Source: Mucilaginibacter dorajii
Lineage (GTDB): Bacteria; Bacteroidota; Bacteroidia; Sphingobacteriales; Sphingobacteriaceae
Direction: 5' to 3'
Length of the DNA stretch: 64,000 nucleotides
Assembly (NCBI RefSeq): GCF_024808255.1
Contig: NZ_JANTYS010000010.1
Span: 1 to 64,000, forward strand
The position numbers and the translations under genes are program-made. Shown here piece by piece: positions 42,195 to 51,500 of this stretch (within the stretch, counting starts at the first letter, position 1; every line of letters begins with the position of its first letter). Below the pieces are notes generated by a model. It was not told the origin of the DNA and made no database searches. It saw nothing but the letters and a program-made list of their open reading frames with translations.

Positions 42195-44093
42195 TTATTT
42201 AATTTCTTCCAGGTATAATGCCTCGCCTCCCGATGGCTGCAGGTTAACGTCTAAAATTGTTTTGCTGTTAACCACGCTATCGCTTACACGTACATGCGTG
42301 GCAGTAGCCTTCCCGGCGTCGTCGCTATATATTTTAGCCCTGTATTTTTTTCCCGGCTCAAGGAACGTAAACTGTATTTTAAGAGACCTGGCCTCGTTAT
42401 TGGTAATGGTACCCAAAAACCACGTTGTTCCTTTTCGCCTTGCGGTAGTAATATACTCACCGGGCTTACCTTGCAGCACCCTGGTTTCGTCCCAGGTAGT
42501 AGGAATTTTATTCCAGAACTCCAATTCAGGTTCCTGGTGATACTGTGATGGATTATCGTACCAAAATAAAGTTTGAATCGGGCTATAATAAATGGCCGCT
42601 AACGCCAGCTGATGAGCGTGGGTGGTTTTTATCCGCTTATCAAAATAACAGATAGTATAATCGGCCGGACCTGCTATATAGCGGGTAAAGGGCAAAATAG
42701 TATTGTGGGTAGCATCAGGCATCTCCTCATTTCCCCGTATCCCCTCTGCCGTCATCAAGTTTGCCCATGTGCGCTGTTCGCCGGTAAGGCGCCAGTCATC
42801 ATGAATATTAACCATCATCTTGCTGGCCGCCGCCTGTTGTATAGCCTTCTCTACCCAGGTGGTCCAGCGATGTGATCCCACCTGCACAAACCCAAATTTG
42901 ACACCTTTTACTCCCCATTTGCTATATACCGCAAATAAGCTGTCACTTTGTGCCAGCAGCGCCTGCTGGTTAACGTAAAGCCAAACCCCTATCCCTTTAT
43001 TTTTACCGTACTGAATAATTCCCGGTAAATCAAAATCAGCTATGGCAACTTTGGTTGCATCGGAATTGAAGCTAAAAGCCGGTCCGTACCATTTCCAATC
43101 AAATAATATATATTGCAGATTTTGGGTGGCGGCAAAATCAATATTGGCTTTTGCGTCAGCGGTGGTTTGTGTCATCACCCGCATAATTTTCCCCGGTTTT
43201 ATCCAATCGGTATTACCGGTTATTTTACTTTGTTCATTAAGGTTGAGCATTAAATAATTATGTTCAATTAAATCGCCTGGTTTTTCAGCTACCATGATTA
43301 CCCGCCACGGAGTACATACAGGCGATATCAGTTGGACGTCGCCAAACATTGATGTAATAATGGTATTGGGCTTATTTGTACTTAACTTAAATTTGGTACG
43401 GGCATAATCTACCATCTGTGCCTCGGCAAGTGTCGCGAATAAGCCATTTGGCAGCTCAAGGGTTAACGGGCGCTCACTTTCTCCGGGCCAGTTCAATAAT
43501 TGCAATTTATAATAGGGCGCCTGTGCCCAGTTGGCAAACCAGGCTTGTGTGCCGGGGGGTAAACTAAATTCTGTATTTTCCGCCGTTACATTATAATAAG
43601 TTCCCTTTACATTCTCGGGGAAAAAATAGCGTATAGCCACACCTTCGTTATAAGCCCTAAGCTGCACCTGCACCACATATATCGGGTTATCGTCTTTTAC
43701 CAGTGTAATATCTACTTCGTTATAATGATCCCTTACCTGGCTACTTTCGCCGTTTACCGGTTTCCAGGTGGTATCATGGGTTACTGTTTTGTAACTCTTT
43801 ATTTCCAGGTTTTCGCACCAGTCTTTATGTTGATCTATCTTTAAAGCCATGGCCTTCTCCGAAAGCTGGTTATCCATCTGGATATCCAGGGCCGATTCTT
43901 TTATCACTTCCTTACCCTTATAACTCACCTCGTAATACATCATTCGCTTGTTATCGCTAAATGATTTTTGATGGAATTTTAGCGTGAGGTTTTGATCTGG
44001 TGATTTTAGATTAACGGGAGTGTCTGTTACAGCGCGCTGTCCCCTGGCGGTTAAGGCGATAAATGAAACCATAACCAATAAAAAATATCTCAT
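42195..44093 (-). CDS. Glycoside hydrolase family 97
   Basis: 632 residues: signal peptide, N-terminal beta-sandwich (about 25-285), catalytic barrel (about 290-540) and C-terminal beta domain. The family motifs are ILFDWKWYGPAF, VWLYVNQQALL, WGVKGVKFGFVQVGSHRW, MVNIHDDWRLTG and EGIRGNEEMPDATHNTILPFTRYIAGPADYT. In retaining members the segment GVKxxF carries the nucleophile Asp. Here it is Gly (VKFGF), as in inverting SusB-like enzymes, while the SusB-type base Glu position (NAHE) is Asp here (NIHD). The anomer and substrate are therefore open. The ATG abuts the TAA of the upstream GH88 gene (TAAATG), so the two are translationally coupled. Confidence 0.85.
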   Translation of the reverse strand: MRYFLLVMVSFIALTARGQRAVTDTPVNLKSPDQNLTLKFHQKSFSDNKRMMYYEVSYKGKEVIKESALDIQMDNQLSEKAMALKIDQHKDWCENLEIKSYKTVTHDTTWKPVNGESSQVRDHYNEVDITLVKDDNPIYVVQVQLRAYNEGVAIRYFFPENVKGTYYNVTAENTEFSLPPGTQAWFANWAQAPYYKLQLLNWPGESERPLTLELPNGLFATLAEAQMVDYARTKFKLSTNKPNTIITSMFGDVQLISPVCTPWRVIMVAEKPGDLIEHNYLMLNLNEQSKITGNTDWIKPGKIMRVMTQTTADAKANIDFAATQNLQYILFDWKWYGPAFSFNSDATKVAIADFDLPGIIQYGKNKGIGVWLYVNQQALLAQSDSLFAVYSKWGVKGVKFGFVQVGSHRWTTWVEKAIQQAAASKMMVNIHDDWRLTGEQRTWANLMTAEGIRGNEEMPDATHNTILPFTRYIAGPADYTICYFDKRIKTTHAHQLALAAIYYSPIQTLFWYDNPSQYHQEPELEFWNKIPTTWDETRVLQGKPGEYITTARRKGTTWFLGTITNNEARSLKIQFTFLEPGKKYRAKIYSDDAGKATATHVRVSDSVVNSKTILDVNLQPSGGEALYLEEIK

Positions 44094-45347
44094 TTAGCGT
44101 GATTTATAATGGTGATAAGCTTTGATATGTTGTAATTTTTCCCGTCGCAGTAAGGCTTCCAGGTAATAGTAGTCAGCATAAATAATTGATGCGTCAATCT
44201 CCGTCCCTGCTGGATGATGGCCGGTGGAATGCAGTAAAAAGGCATCATTTGTACCACGGCTCTGGTAGGACGATGAAGAAAGCGTTTGCAGCATGGCTTC
44301 GGCTTTATGACGATAAAACCAGGCCCTGGTTTTATCCTTTACAAAGGTTGATAGCTCCAATAAAGCCGAAGCGGTTATACATGCGGCAGAAGCATCTTTA
44401 GGGGCATTGGGTATAGTGGGATCATCAAAATCCCAGTAAGGGATCAAATCGGCTGGTAAACGGTTTAAATATACATCTGCTACTTTTTGTGCAAAATCCA
44501 AAAACTCCGCATTCCCGGTTTCGCGGTAGCACATGGTAAACCCATATATAGCCCATGATTGTCCCCTGGCCCACATACTGTTATCCGCATAGCCCTGGTG
44601 GGTTATTCCCTGTATCTTCTTCCCGGTAACCGTATCGTATACCACCACGTGATAAGAAGTATAATCGGGCCTGAAATGATTATGCATGGTAGTTTCCGCA
44701 TGTTTAACCGCAATGTCATATAAATGCCTGCTGCCACCATTTTTTGAAGCCCAGAATAATAGTTCCAGGTTAATCATATTGTCAATAATGGTATTGTGTG
44801 GCCAGTTCATTTTTTTCACCATCGCCGGCCATGATAAAATAGTACCTACTTTAGGGTTAAATAAGGTAGCCAATGAATCTGCCGACCTTAATATAACCTG
44901 TTTATATCCCGGGTCTTTAGTTAACCTATATCCGTTGCCAAAGCTGTTAAATACCATAAAACCCAGGTCATGATCAAAACCGCTATACTCAGAAAGTGGC
45001 TTTAATTCCTGTGTGAATTTATTCGCGGCTGTCTTCCATTTTTGATCATGGGTGCCCTCATATAAATACCATAATATTCCGGGCCAAAAACCACTGCACC
45101 AATCCTTATAGTTTACATACCGCCAATCTGTTTTACCATTATCTATATTGCGGGGCAGGTTATTACCACTTGCTGGAATAGCGCCTAAAGTTTTTTGCGC
45201 CTGTGTCGCGCAATAATTAATATTGGGCGGTACTTTTAAACTGCTTTGAGCATCCGCCTCAAATCCTACACTCAAGATGGCTACAAAAATGAATACCACA
45301 GCTAACCTTGTAATCTTAAAACGGGTTTTCAAGCAATTGTCTTTCAT
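44094..45347 (-). CDS. Unsaturated glucuronyl hydrolase (GH88 family)
   Basis: Removes the 4,5-unsaturated uronate from the non-reducing end of oligosaccharides made by lyases. The frame is open to 45395, but the signal peptide begins at ATG 45347 (MKDNCLKTRFKITRLAVVFIFVAILSVGFEADAQ), giving 417 residues. GH88 motifs are WCSGFWPGILWYLYEGT, FDHDLGFMVFNSFG (first active-site Asp), IIDNMINLELLFWAS (second active-site Asp), QGYADNSMWARGQSWAIYGF and PKDASAACITASALLEL. It fits the three lyases of the locus and points to a uronic-acid polymer. First gene of the GH88-GH97 unit under box C. Confidence 0.9.
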   Translation of the reverse strand: MKDNCLKTRFKITRLAVVFIFVAILSVGFEADAQSSLKVPPNINYCATQAQKTLGAIPASGNNLPRNIDNGKTDWRYVNYKDWCSGFWPGILWYLYEGTHDQKWKTAANKFTQELKPLSEYSGFDHDLGFMVFNSFGNGYRLTKDPGYKQVILRSADSLATLFNPKVGTILSWPAMVKKMNWPHNTIIDNMINLELLFWASKNGGSRHLYDIAVKHAETTMHNHFRPDYTSYHVVVYDTVTGKKIQGITHQGYADNSMWARGQSWAIYGFTMCYRETGNAEFLDFAQKVADVYLNRLPADLIPYWDFDDPTIPNAPKDASAACITASALLELSTFVKDKTRAWFYRHKAEAMLQTLSSSSYQSRGTNDAFLLHSTGHHPAGTEIDASIIYADYYYLEALLRREKLQHIKAYHHYKSR

Positions 45348-45448
45348 AATTTCATTGTCATTTCCCCATGCCTTGCAATGTTTCCTCATATACATCTACT
45401 CCATAATCCTGATAAAGACGTTTGTCTTATAAGAGTTAGATCAATAAC

Positions 45449-45479
45449 TACTAAATTGATTTAATGATAAGCGCAAAGC
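45449..45479 (-). promoter_or_regulatory. Core promoter block of GH88-GH97 unit
   Basis: Identical 15-mer (tactaaattgattta, plus strand) to the susC promoter, followed by cgcaaagc at 45472-45479 (TTTGCG on the minus strand). Confidence 0.5.
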
Positions 45480-45535
45480 ATATCCCGGGAAATCGTTTAT
45501 AATCGTGTTCCGAAAGTAGAGCAAAACAAACAATC

Positions 45536-45568
45536 ACAAGGGGGTTTGATGGGTCAAACAAGGGGGAT
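45536..45568 (-). promoter_or_regulatory. PUL regulatory box C (GH88-GH97)
   Basis: Minus strand: CCCCCTTGT-TTGACCCATCAAA-CCCCCTTGT, an exact 9-base direct repeat with 22-bp period, 57 bp from the TTTGCG box. This is the cleanest copy of the locus motif. Confidence 0.7.
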
Positions 45569-45573
45569 GGTTT

Positions 45574-45615
45574 AAACAAAAACGGCATAAGCGTATAACC
45601 CATGCCGTTTTGTTT
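45574..45615 (-). terminator. Intrinsic terminator of the ricin-lectin lyase gene
   Basis: aaacaaaaacggcat (45574-45588) and atgccgttttgttt (45602-45615) form a long stem with flanking A and T runs, 36 bp after the gene's stop on the minus strand. Confidence 0.8.
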
Positions 45616-45651
45616 ATTAAATATAGTTTTTTCTTTAAAGCAACAGGTATA

Positions 45652-47319
45652 TTATGGAGCAATAGTCCATTGCTGGTTGTTACTACTGCCGCTTGGCCAA
45701 AATTGCATGATAGCTCCGTCTGTCGTTCCACCTCCCGAATCCAGGCATTTACCATTTGTGCGGTTAACAATTTTGTAATAAGAACCTACAGGTATAATTG
45801 TCCATTGCTGATTGGTACTACTGCCACTCGCCCACTGTGCAACTGTTGATCCATCGGCAGTATGGTCATAGCTATCCAGGCATTTACTACCGGTTACACA
45901 AGCTAACTTGTAGTAACCACCACTATAGGTTAATACCCACTTTTGGTTATTGCTGCCGCTTGAAGCCCATTGTGCCACATTTGCACCATTAGTGGTTGCA
46001 CCCAAATTATCCAGGTATTTTCCACTGGCGCGGTTGATTAATTTATAAGTGCCATTGGCTACCGGCTGTGCCCCTATAGAATATGTTAAAGTACCAAATC
46101 CCAATTGGTCGTACCCTCCACTGTTTGGCCCATAATCGCCGCCGCCACCTTCGGGCCTTACATTGGTAGCATACTGACCGCTGTAGGTTGTTCCGGTAAT
46201 ACCGTGCGATAGCTGATAATTATAAATAAGCTCCCAGCTTGGGCGAATATCCCCTCTTCCACCTGCCGCTATCACCGTTTGTGTTTGCGCTGTGCAATTT
46301 TGCCCATTGGCCCAATTGTAAGTGGTAAAAGGCACCTCGTTTCCAAGATTATAGCTGGCTGTATACTCGGAAACTGCCAATGCCTTATTATTCTCATAAG
46401 CAAATAGATCCTGACCCTGGTTATAAGCCATTTGGCAAAAAGCGCCTAATAAAGAAATATCCAGGCATTGATGTCCTTGATCCCGGCCTGATTCCTGTCC
46501 CTGCCCTAACTGACCAGAATTGTATAAGAAAGGTACCGCATGATCAATTGATCCATTGCCGGCACCGGTTTTGAAATAGGTTATCGCTTCATTAAACTTA
46601 TTGGTATCATCACATAATATGCCTATCGAAAGGATCGATGCCATGCTGCACAAATCCCAGTTTGCCCAATAATTGGTTATACATGCTCCGTTATGATTTA
46701 CCAAAAAATCATGGTTCATGGGGTAAAATACGTTGAGCATCATATTTTTAAAATTGGTAAGGTCTGTTGCCGACCAACCACTATAGTCACGCATGATCTC
46801 GGCCGCGTTGGCAAACTCATAACCATATATACCGGCGGCCAGCCACCTGTCTGCAGATCCCCCGATAGCTTTCAAAGTAGAGGACCATGCGTTCATGATA
46901 GCCACCGCCTTATTTCCGCAGGCTACATCGCCATTGATTTTCCAACGCAACGCGTTTTGATAAGCAGCAGCGATGTCGTTATATAACTTTGAATAGTTTT
47001 GCGGCGATCCAGAACCCCTGTAAACTGTATCTACCGGCCCCTGCATGGAATAGGTTGATGCCGAGTGTGAGTTAGCTGTCAGTTTGTTCCATCCGGAAAG
47101 CCAGGGATCTGTTGCTGCGCTAACCATGGTTTGCATCCTGATAAAATCTGCCTGGCTATGCAGCATACCGGGATGGATAAACACTGAAGTTGCGTTTACA
47201 GCCAATTTAGAAGCGGCCACAGATGAAACCTTCGCTGCTATAGGCGAAGACGTTTTTTTACACCCCAATGTAAACGTAAGGGATAAGCAACTAAGAAAAA
47301 TTAAAAATTTTGACTTCAT
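45652..47319 (-). CDS. Alginate-lyase-fold lipoprotein with ricin-type lectin domain
   Basis: 555 residues with a lipobox TLGC (Cys20). The lyase domain (about 48-410) shows HPGMLHSQADFIRMQTMV, YSMQGPVDTV, NYWANWDLCSMASILSIGILCDD, GQESGRDQGH (about 275-284) and FEFANAAEIMR-like segments shared with the other two lyases. A ricin B-type beta-trefoil (about 416-555) has three NQKW/NQQW QxW repeats, a carbohydrate-binding domain. Lipid anchoring suggests the cell surface or periplasmic leaflet. It is its own unit: terminator downstream, looser box E upstream. Confidence 0.85.
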   Translation of the reverse strand: MKSKFLIFLSCLSLTFTLGCKKTSSPIAAKVSSVAASKLAVNATSVFIHPGMLHSQADFIRMQTMVSAATDPWLSGWNKLTANSHSASTYSMQGPVDTVYRGSGSPQNYSKLYNDIAAAYQNALRWKINGDVACGNKAVAIMNAWSSTLKAIGGSADRWLAAGIYGYEFANAAEIMRDYSGWSATDLTNFKNMMLNVFYPMNHDFLVNHNGACITNYWANWDLCSMASILSIGILCDDTNKFNEAITYFKTGAGNGSIDHAVPFLYNSGQLGQGQESGRDQGHQCLDISLLGAFCQMAYNQGQDLFAYENNKALAVSEYTASYNLGNEVPFTTYNWANGQNCTAQTQTVIAAGGRGDIRPSWELIYNYQLSHGITGTTYSGQYATNVRPEGGGGDYGPNSGGYDQLGFGTLTYSIGAQPVANGTYKLINRASGKYLDNLGATTNGANVAQWASSGSNNQKWVLTYSGGYYKLACVTGSKCLDSYDHTADGSTVAQWASGSSTNQQWTIIPVGSYYKIVNRTNGKCLDSGGGTTDGAIMQFWPSGSSNNQQWTIAP

Positions 47320-47631
47320 CTTTTTAAAAATTTGGTTTAAAATATAAATCGGTTAATTGGTTTCATCATAAAATACTTATCAAAACGCAAAACCAACCTC
47401 AACCTCCCCCTCAAAAAAGGGTTAGTTAATAATTAAATAAAATGAAGTCAAAATAACAGAAGTGGTTTTCGTATTGAATATCAGGTAATAATTGTAAGTC
47501 AAACATATAGCAAATAATAAATAGCCGGGCGGGGCCAACAGACCATTTAAGGGGGTTAATAATTAATAATATGTATTATCTACAGATACAAACTCATAAG
47601 GCAGATAAGCAGGATTGATTTGTATTATCTA
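47320..47631. other. Gap between PorP gene and ricin-lectin lyase gene
   Basis: It contains the 5' region of the lyase gene, with box E (47525-47558) and a cgcaaaac word at 47386-47393. No open frame looks coding. Confidence 0.5.
47525..47558 (-). promoter_or_regulatory. PUL regulatory box E (looser copy)
   Basis: Minus strand: CCCCCTTAAATGG...GGCCCCGCCC with a 22-bp period between C-runs. The central TTTGACC is not conserved, and the distance to the gene (206 bp) is larger than for A-C. Confidence 0.4.
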
Positions 47632-48576
47632 TTACAACAACTTTGGATCAAACGCCCCTCTGCCAAAACGATAACTCAGGGATATTTCATGGGTGGCGTT
47701 ATTAAAGGCCCCAAAGGTGTTTGATGACGTACCAAACTGATAACTGTAGCCTACATGGAATGCATTCATGTTTACAGTAAGTATCCCCGACATTGTTTTA
47801 TCTGTACGGTAGTTTACACCAAGCCCTAATGTGCCTTTCATATAAAAGATACCGGATATATCAGCAGTAAGCGGTAGCCCTCTTACATAGGAAATCAATG
47901 TGGCCGGTTTAAACTTTATCTCTTCATTTACATTAGTTATCATCGCTCCTGAAAAATAATAATGGGTCCTGAAATTGGTATTATCCTGCACTGATGCCGT
48001 CCCCAGACTGGTTATCGTTAGCTCTGGCACTGATACGCCAAGGTAATACCAGTCGGTGTAATACATTATGCCAAAGCCCATGTTTGGTTTCGTTCCCCGT
48101 ACATCGTTCCTGAAGGTTGGATCAGCGGCATCCAGGGAAGAATAATTGGCGGTATAGTTGCGGAACCCCGCATTAATTGATACCCCTAAATAGCTTCCCT
48201 CATCTAATTGTATCCCTTTCGCAAAATAAACGTTCGCCTCTGTTTGGCGTTCAATAGCAACCTGGTCATTAAATACCATCAGCCCGGCCGAACCATTGAT
48301 CGATTCGATGGGTAGGTTCCCGTTGATGAGGTAAGTTACCGGTGCCCCGTTTATCCCTACCCATTGCCTGCGGGCAAGTGTATTGATCGATCCTGCTTTA
48401 TCCAACAGTGAATAGGCCGGGTTAAACGGGGTAAGGTTATCCATATACTGTGTGTAGTTAAACGATTGCTGTTGTGCAAGAGCGCTGTTGCCTGCTACTA
48501 AAAGTATCAGGCACAGACCTAATGCAATAAGCAGCGGTTTCCTGTTATTGCAAATTTTATTTCTGTCCGGCATCAT
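47632..48576 (-). CDS. PorP/SprF-family type IX secretion-associated outer membrane protein
   Basis: 314 residues with a signal peptide and the family pattern: FNYTQYMDNLTPFNPAYSLLDKAGSINTLARRQWVGINGAPVTYLINGNLPI at the N-terminus, then alternating amphipathic strands, YRTDKTMSGILTVNMNAFHVGYSYQFGTSSNTFGAFNNATHEISLSYRFG at the end. These proteins form a barrel that anchors or finishes secretion of T9SS cargo carrying type-B C-terminal domains. It starts 9 bp after the stop of the 2218-residue cargo, so cargo and partner are one unit. Confidence 0.93.
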   Translation of the reverse strand: MMPDRNKICNNRKPLLIALGLCLILLVAGNSALAQQQSFNYTQYMDNLTPFNPAYSLLDKAGSINTLARRQWVGINGAPVTYLINGNLPIESINGSAGLMVFNDQVAIERQTEANVYFAKGIQLDEGSYLGVSINAGFRNYTANYSSLDAADPTFRNDVRGTKPNMGFGIMYYTDWYYLGVSVPELTITSLGTASVQDNTNFRTHYYFSGAMITNVNEEIKFKPATLISYVRGLPLTADISGIFYMKGTLGLGVNYRTDKTMSGILTVNMNAFHVGYSYQFGTSSNTFGAFNNATHEISLSYRFGRGAFDPKLL

Positions 48577-48585
48577 GCAGTACTA

Positions 48586-51500
48586 TCAGTATTTAATGAT
48601 GATAAAACCCGTTTTATGTTTATTTTCTGCACCTGCGCGATATTCCAGCGAATAGTAATAGGTTCCCGGCTGTTGCATGGCACCGCTTATGCTGGAGCGC
48701 CCGTCAAATACTTTGGAGCTATTATCATAGCCTTTGGCTTCAAATATTTTGATGCCATTGCCATTCATGATCGTTAATTTATTATCCGGGTAGGACGTCA
48801 ATCCGTCTATCATCAGCACATCGTTAATGCCATCTCCATTAGGTGAAAGGCCCTGGTGCACTACAATCCCTTCATTGCTGATGTCGTGCTGCGGCGGAGC
48901 CACAGCTAACGGGGCGCTCTTTAATGACATAGAGCCTGCTGAAGGTTCTGTGCCGTAAATGAGTTGCCCTTTATAATAAACAGTAATATGGTTATTCTCC
49001 TTCAATACATCTTTGGCCAGGTAGGAGTAATCATCTGATTCGTTAAAGTTCGACCAATCTGCTTTGGTAATACGGTACTGAATATTGCCCGATGAACTTA
49101 GTGGATAAAGCGTACCCGCGGCTGTGTTTACAGCCAGTTCGAAATAAGTATCAGCACCGCTAAGCGCGGTGCTTAACGGAACACAGTTACCGCTGATATT
49201 ACCACTACCTTGTTTAGCATAATCTATCCAGTAGTTCAAACTCTGCGTGCCGTCTTTGGTGAACCAGTAACGCGCGGTAATATCCCCATAGGCTATAGGC
49301 ATATTGCCGGTATTATTGATGTAAAGATAGGTACTTATCGTATTGCTGCCGGTATCCGTGTTTTGATTTTGGTAAAACACGTTCACGCTGGTAAGCGGGG
49401 TAACAGCAGCCGGTTCAATCCCCCATATCAGCATCCCGTTGCGGTAAAGTGTGATATGGTTGTTACTGGTATAGCTACCGGTATTACTTTGATAAGAATA
49501 ATCATCGGCTTCGTTCAAATTTCCCCAATCCTGGTTGGCAAGTCTGGATTGTATTTGCCCGGTGTTACTGCCAGCACCCAGGCTACCCGCTGCTGTGAAA
49601 CTATATTCCACATAACCAAAAGCGCCATTAACAGGCCGAGCCAACGCAACATATTTCATTTTTACATTGCTGTTTCCTAACTGTGCATAATCTATCCAGG
49701 CATTAATACCGGCATAATTCTCGGCAGTGAACCAGTATCGCATAGTTAATTCGCTGTAGGCAACGCCAACGGAATCGGCGTTGATGATATTTACATAAGG
49801 GCGAATAATAGTGTTGGTCAGTTGTCCATTGTCGCCATCCTGGTATTGTACCTGCAGGTTCAATGGTGCAACATTCAGTGTACGCCTTATGGGTGTTGCG
49901 GCGGTATACTGCCCGTTACCAGGTTGGGATGCTGTAACTGTACTTGTTCCGGTACCTTTAATATGTATGTTACCGTTAACTATTGTAGCCACTGTAGTAT
50001 CTGAACTGGTGTAGCTTACTGGTAAATTGGAGCTTACCGTAGCATTGAGTGCAAAATCCGGATCGCCTATTGTTTTTTGAGTTATTGGATTAAAGGTAAT
50101 CATTTGTTCGCCCAAAAGTCCATTGGCAATTTCTGATGGGCTAAGGGCCCTATTGTAAACTTTAAACTCATCAATTGAGCCTTTAAACATAGGATCGGCA
50201 GAAAATTGCGATTTGCCTAAATAATTAAACCCTGTGGCATCCAGTGCCGACGGCTTTATACTGATAGCTGTTGAAGAAGCCACAGCAGCACCGTTAATAT
50301 ACATGGTGCAAGTGCTGCCCAACCTGGTTATTGCCAGGTTAGTCCAGGTATTGAGCGGGAAGGTATAATTAAAATTAAGGTTCTGTTCAGCAGCAGACCC
50401 ATTTTTTATCGCATAACGCACAATAGATTTTCCACTTGTTACACCTGCCTGAACTGTCAGGAACATATACTGGGTAGTACTTGATCCAAAATCAAATACA
50501 CGCATCCAGGTAGTAATAGCATCCATCCGCACCCAGGCAGAAATGGTGAAATCATTCAGCGTACTCATAATGCCCGATGGCAATGAGGCATAGGCATTAG
50601 CCGTTCCATCCAGCAGCAGTGCCTGTCCATACTTCCCGGTGCTTCGACTACCTGTAGCCGCCAACGTAGCATGATTAGCCCCCCATGCGTCAATCCCTTT
50701 TGTGCCACCTGTCTCATCAAATTTATAATAATCGTTTTGGCCAATGTTAGGCTTTGCAACTACTTCAATGCTGTTTGAGCTTTCAACGGCGCCGTCAACC
50801 GAAGTAACTACATAAAAATAGGTGCTTCCGTTAATTACGTTTATATCAGTATATTTTGATGTACTAACATTCCCAATGGTGGTATAAGGCCCGCCCGACG
50901 TAGTTGAACGTTTAAGGTTATAAGTAAAATTTGATATTGGCACCCACTCTATTATATTTTTAGCATCTCCTGCGGCAACAAGTAATCCACTTACAACATT
51001 GCTTTGAACGGCTAAAACAAGGGTTACTGTCCCTGTGGTACTTCCGTTTGACGCGGTTAGGGTAACCGGAAAAACACCTGTTTGAGTTGGGATACCAGAA
51101 ATCATACCGGTACTTGTATTGATGTTAAGCCCGGCCGGAAGCCCCGTTGCCGAAAAAACATTCGGCGATTTAATGGCTCCAATGGTATAGCTAAAAGTTT
51201 TACCAACAACAACGGTGTCGGTTAAAGCACTGGTAATGGTAACAGGCACTGTACGGTCGTCCATTAATACCACATCATTTCCGGTTCCGCCTTTATACGT
51301 TATACGGAAATTATATGCACCAACGGTGATCAAAGCCAGTTCAGGCAAATTCTTAAATGTTCCGGCAATGGCGCCGCTGCCCGTGTTATCAATAATGGTG
51401 TATGCAGTACCCGATGGCAATGTGCCGGCGGTACCTGTTACTGATAATTGGGGTGAATTAACCAGGCTTACACCCGTAACTGTTATTTTATCCCCTGTAG

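Larger units (their letters stand above)
45348..45651. other. GH88 promoter region and terminator of the ricin-lectin lyase gene
   Basis: From the GH88 start upstream: the promoter block (45449-45479), box C (45536-45568) and the terminator of the next gene (45574-45615). The codons 45348-45395 are open in the GH88 frame but encode MYMRKHCKAWGNDNEI, unlike a signal peptide. Confidence 0.6.
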
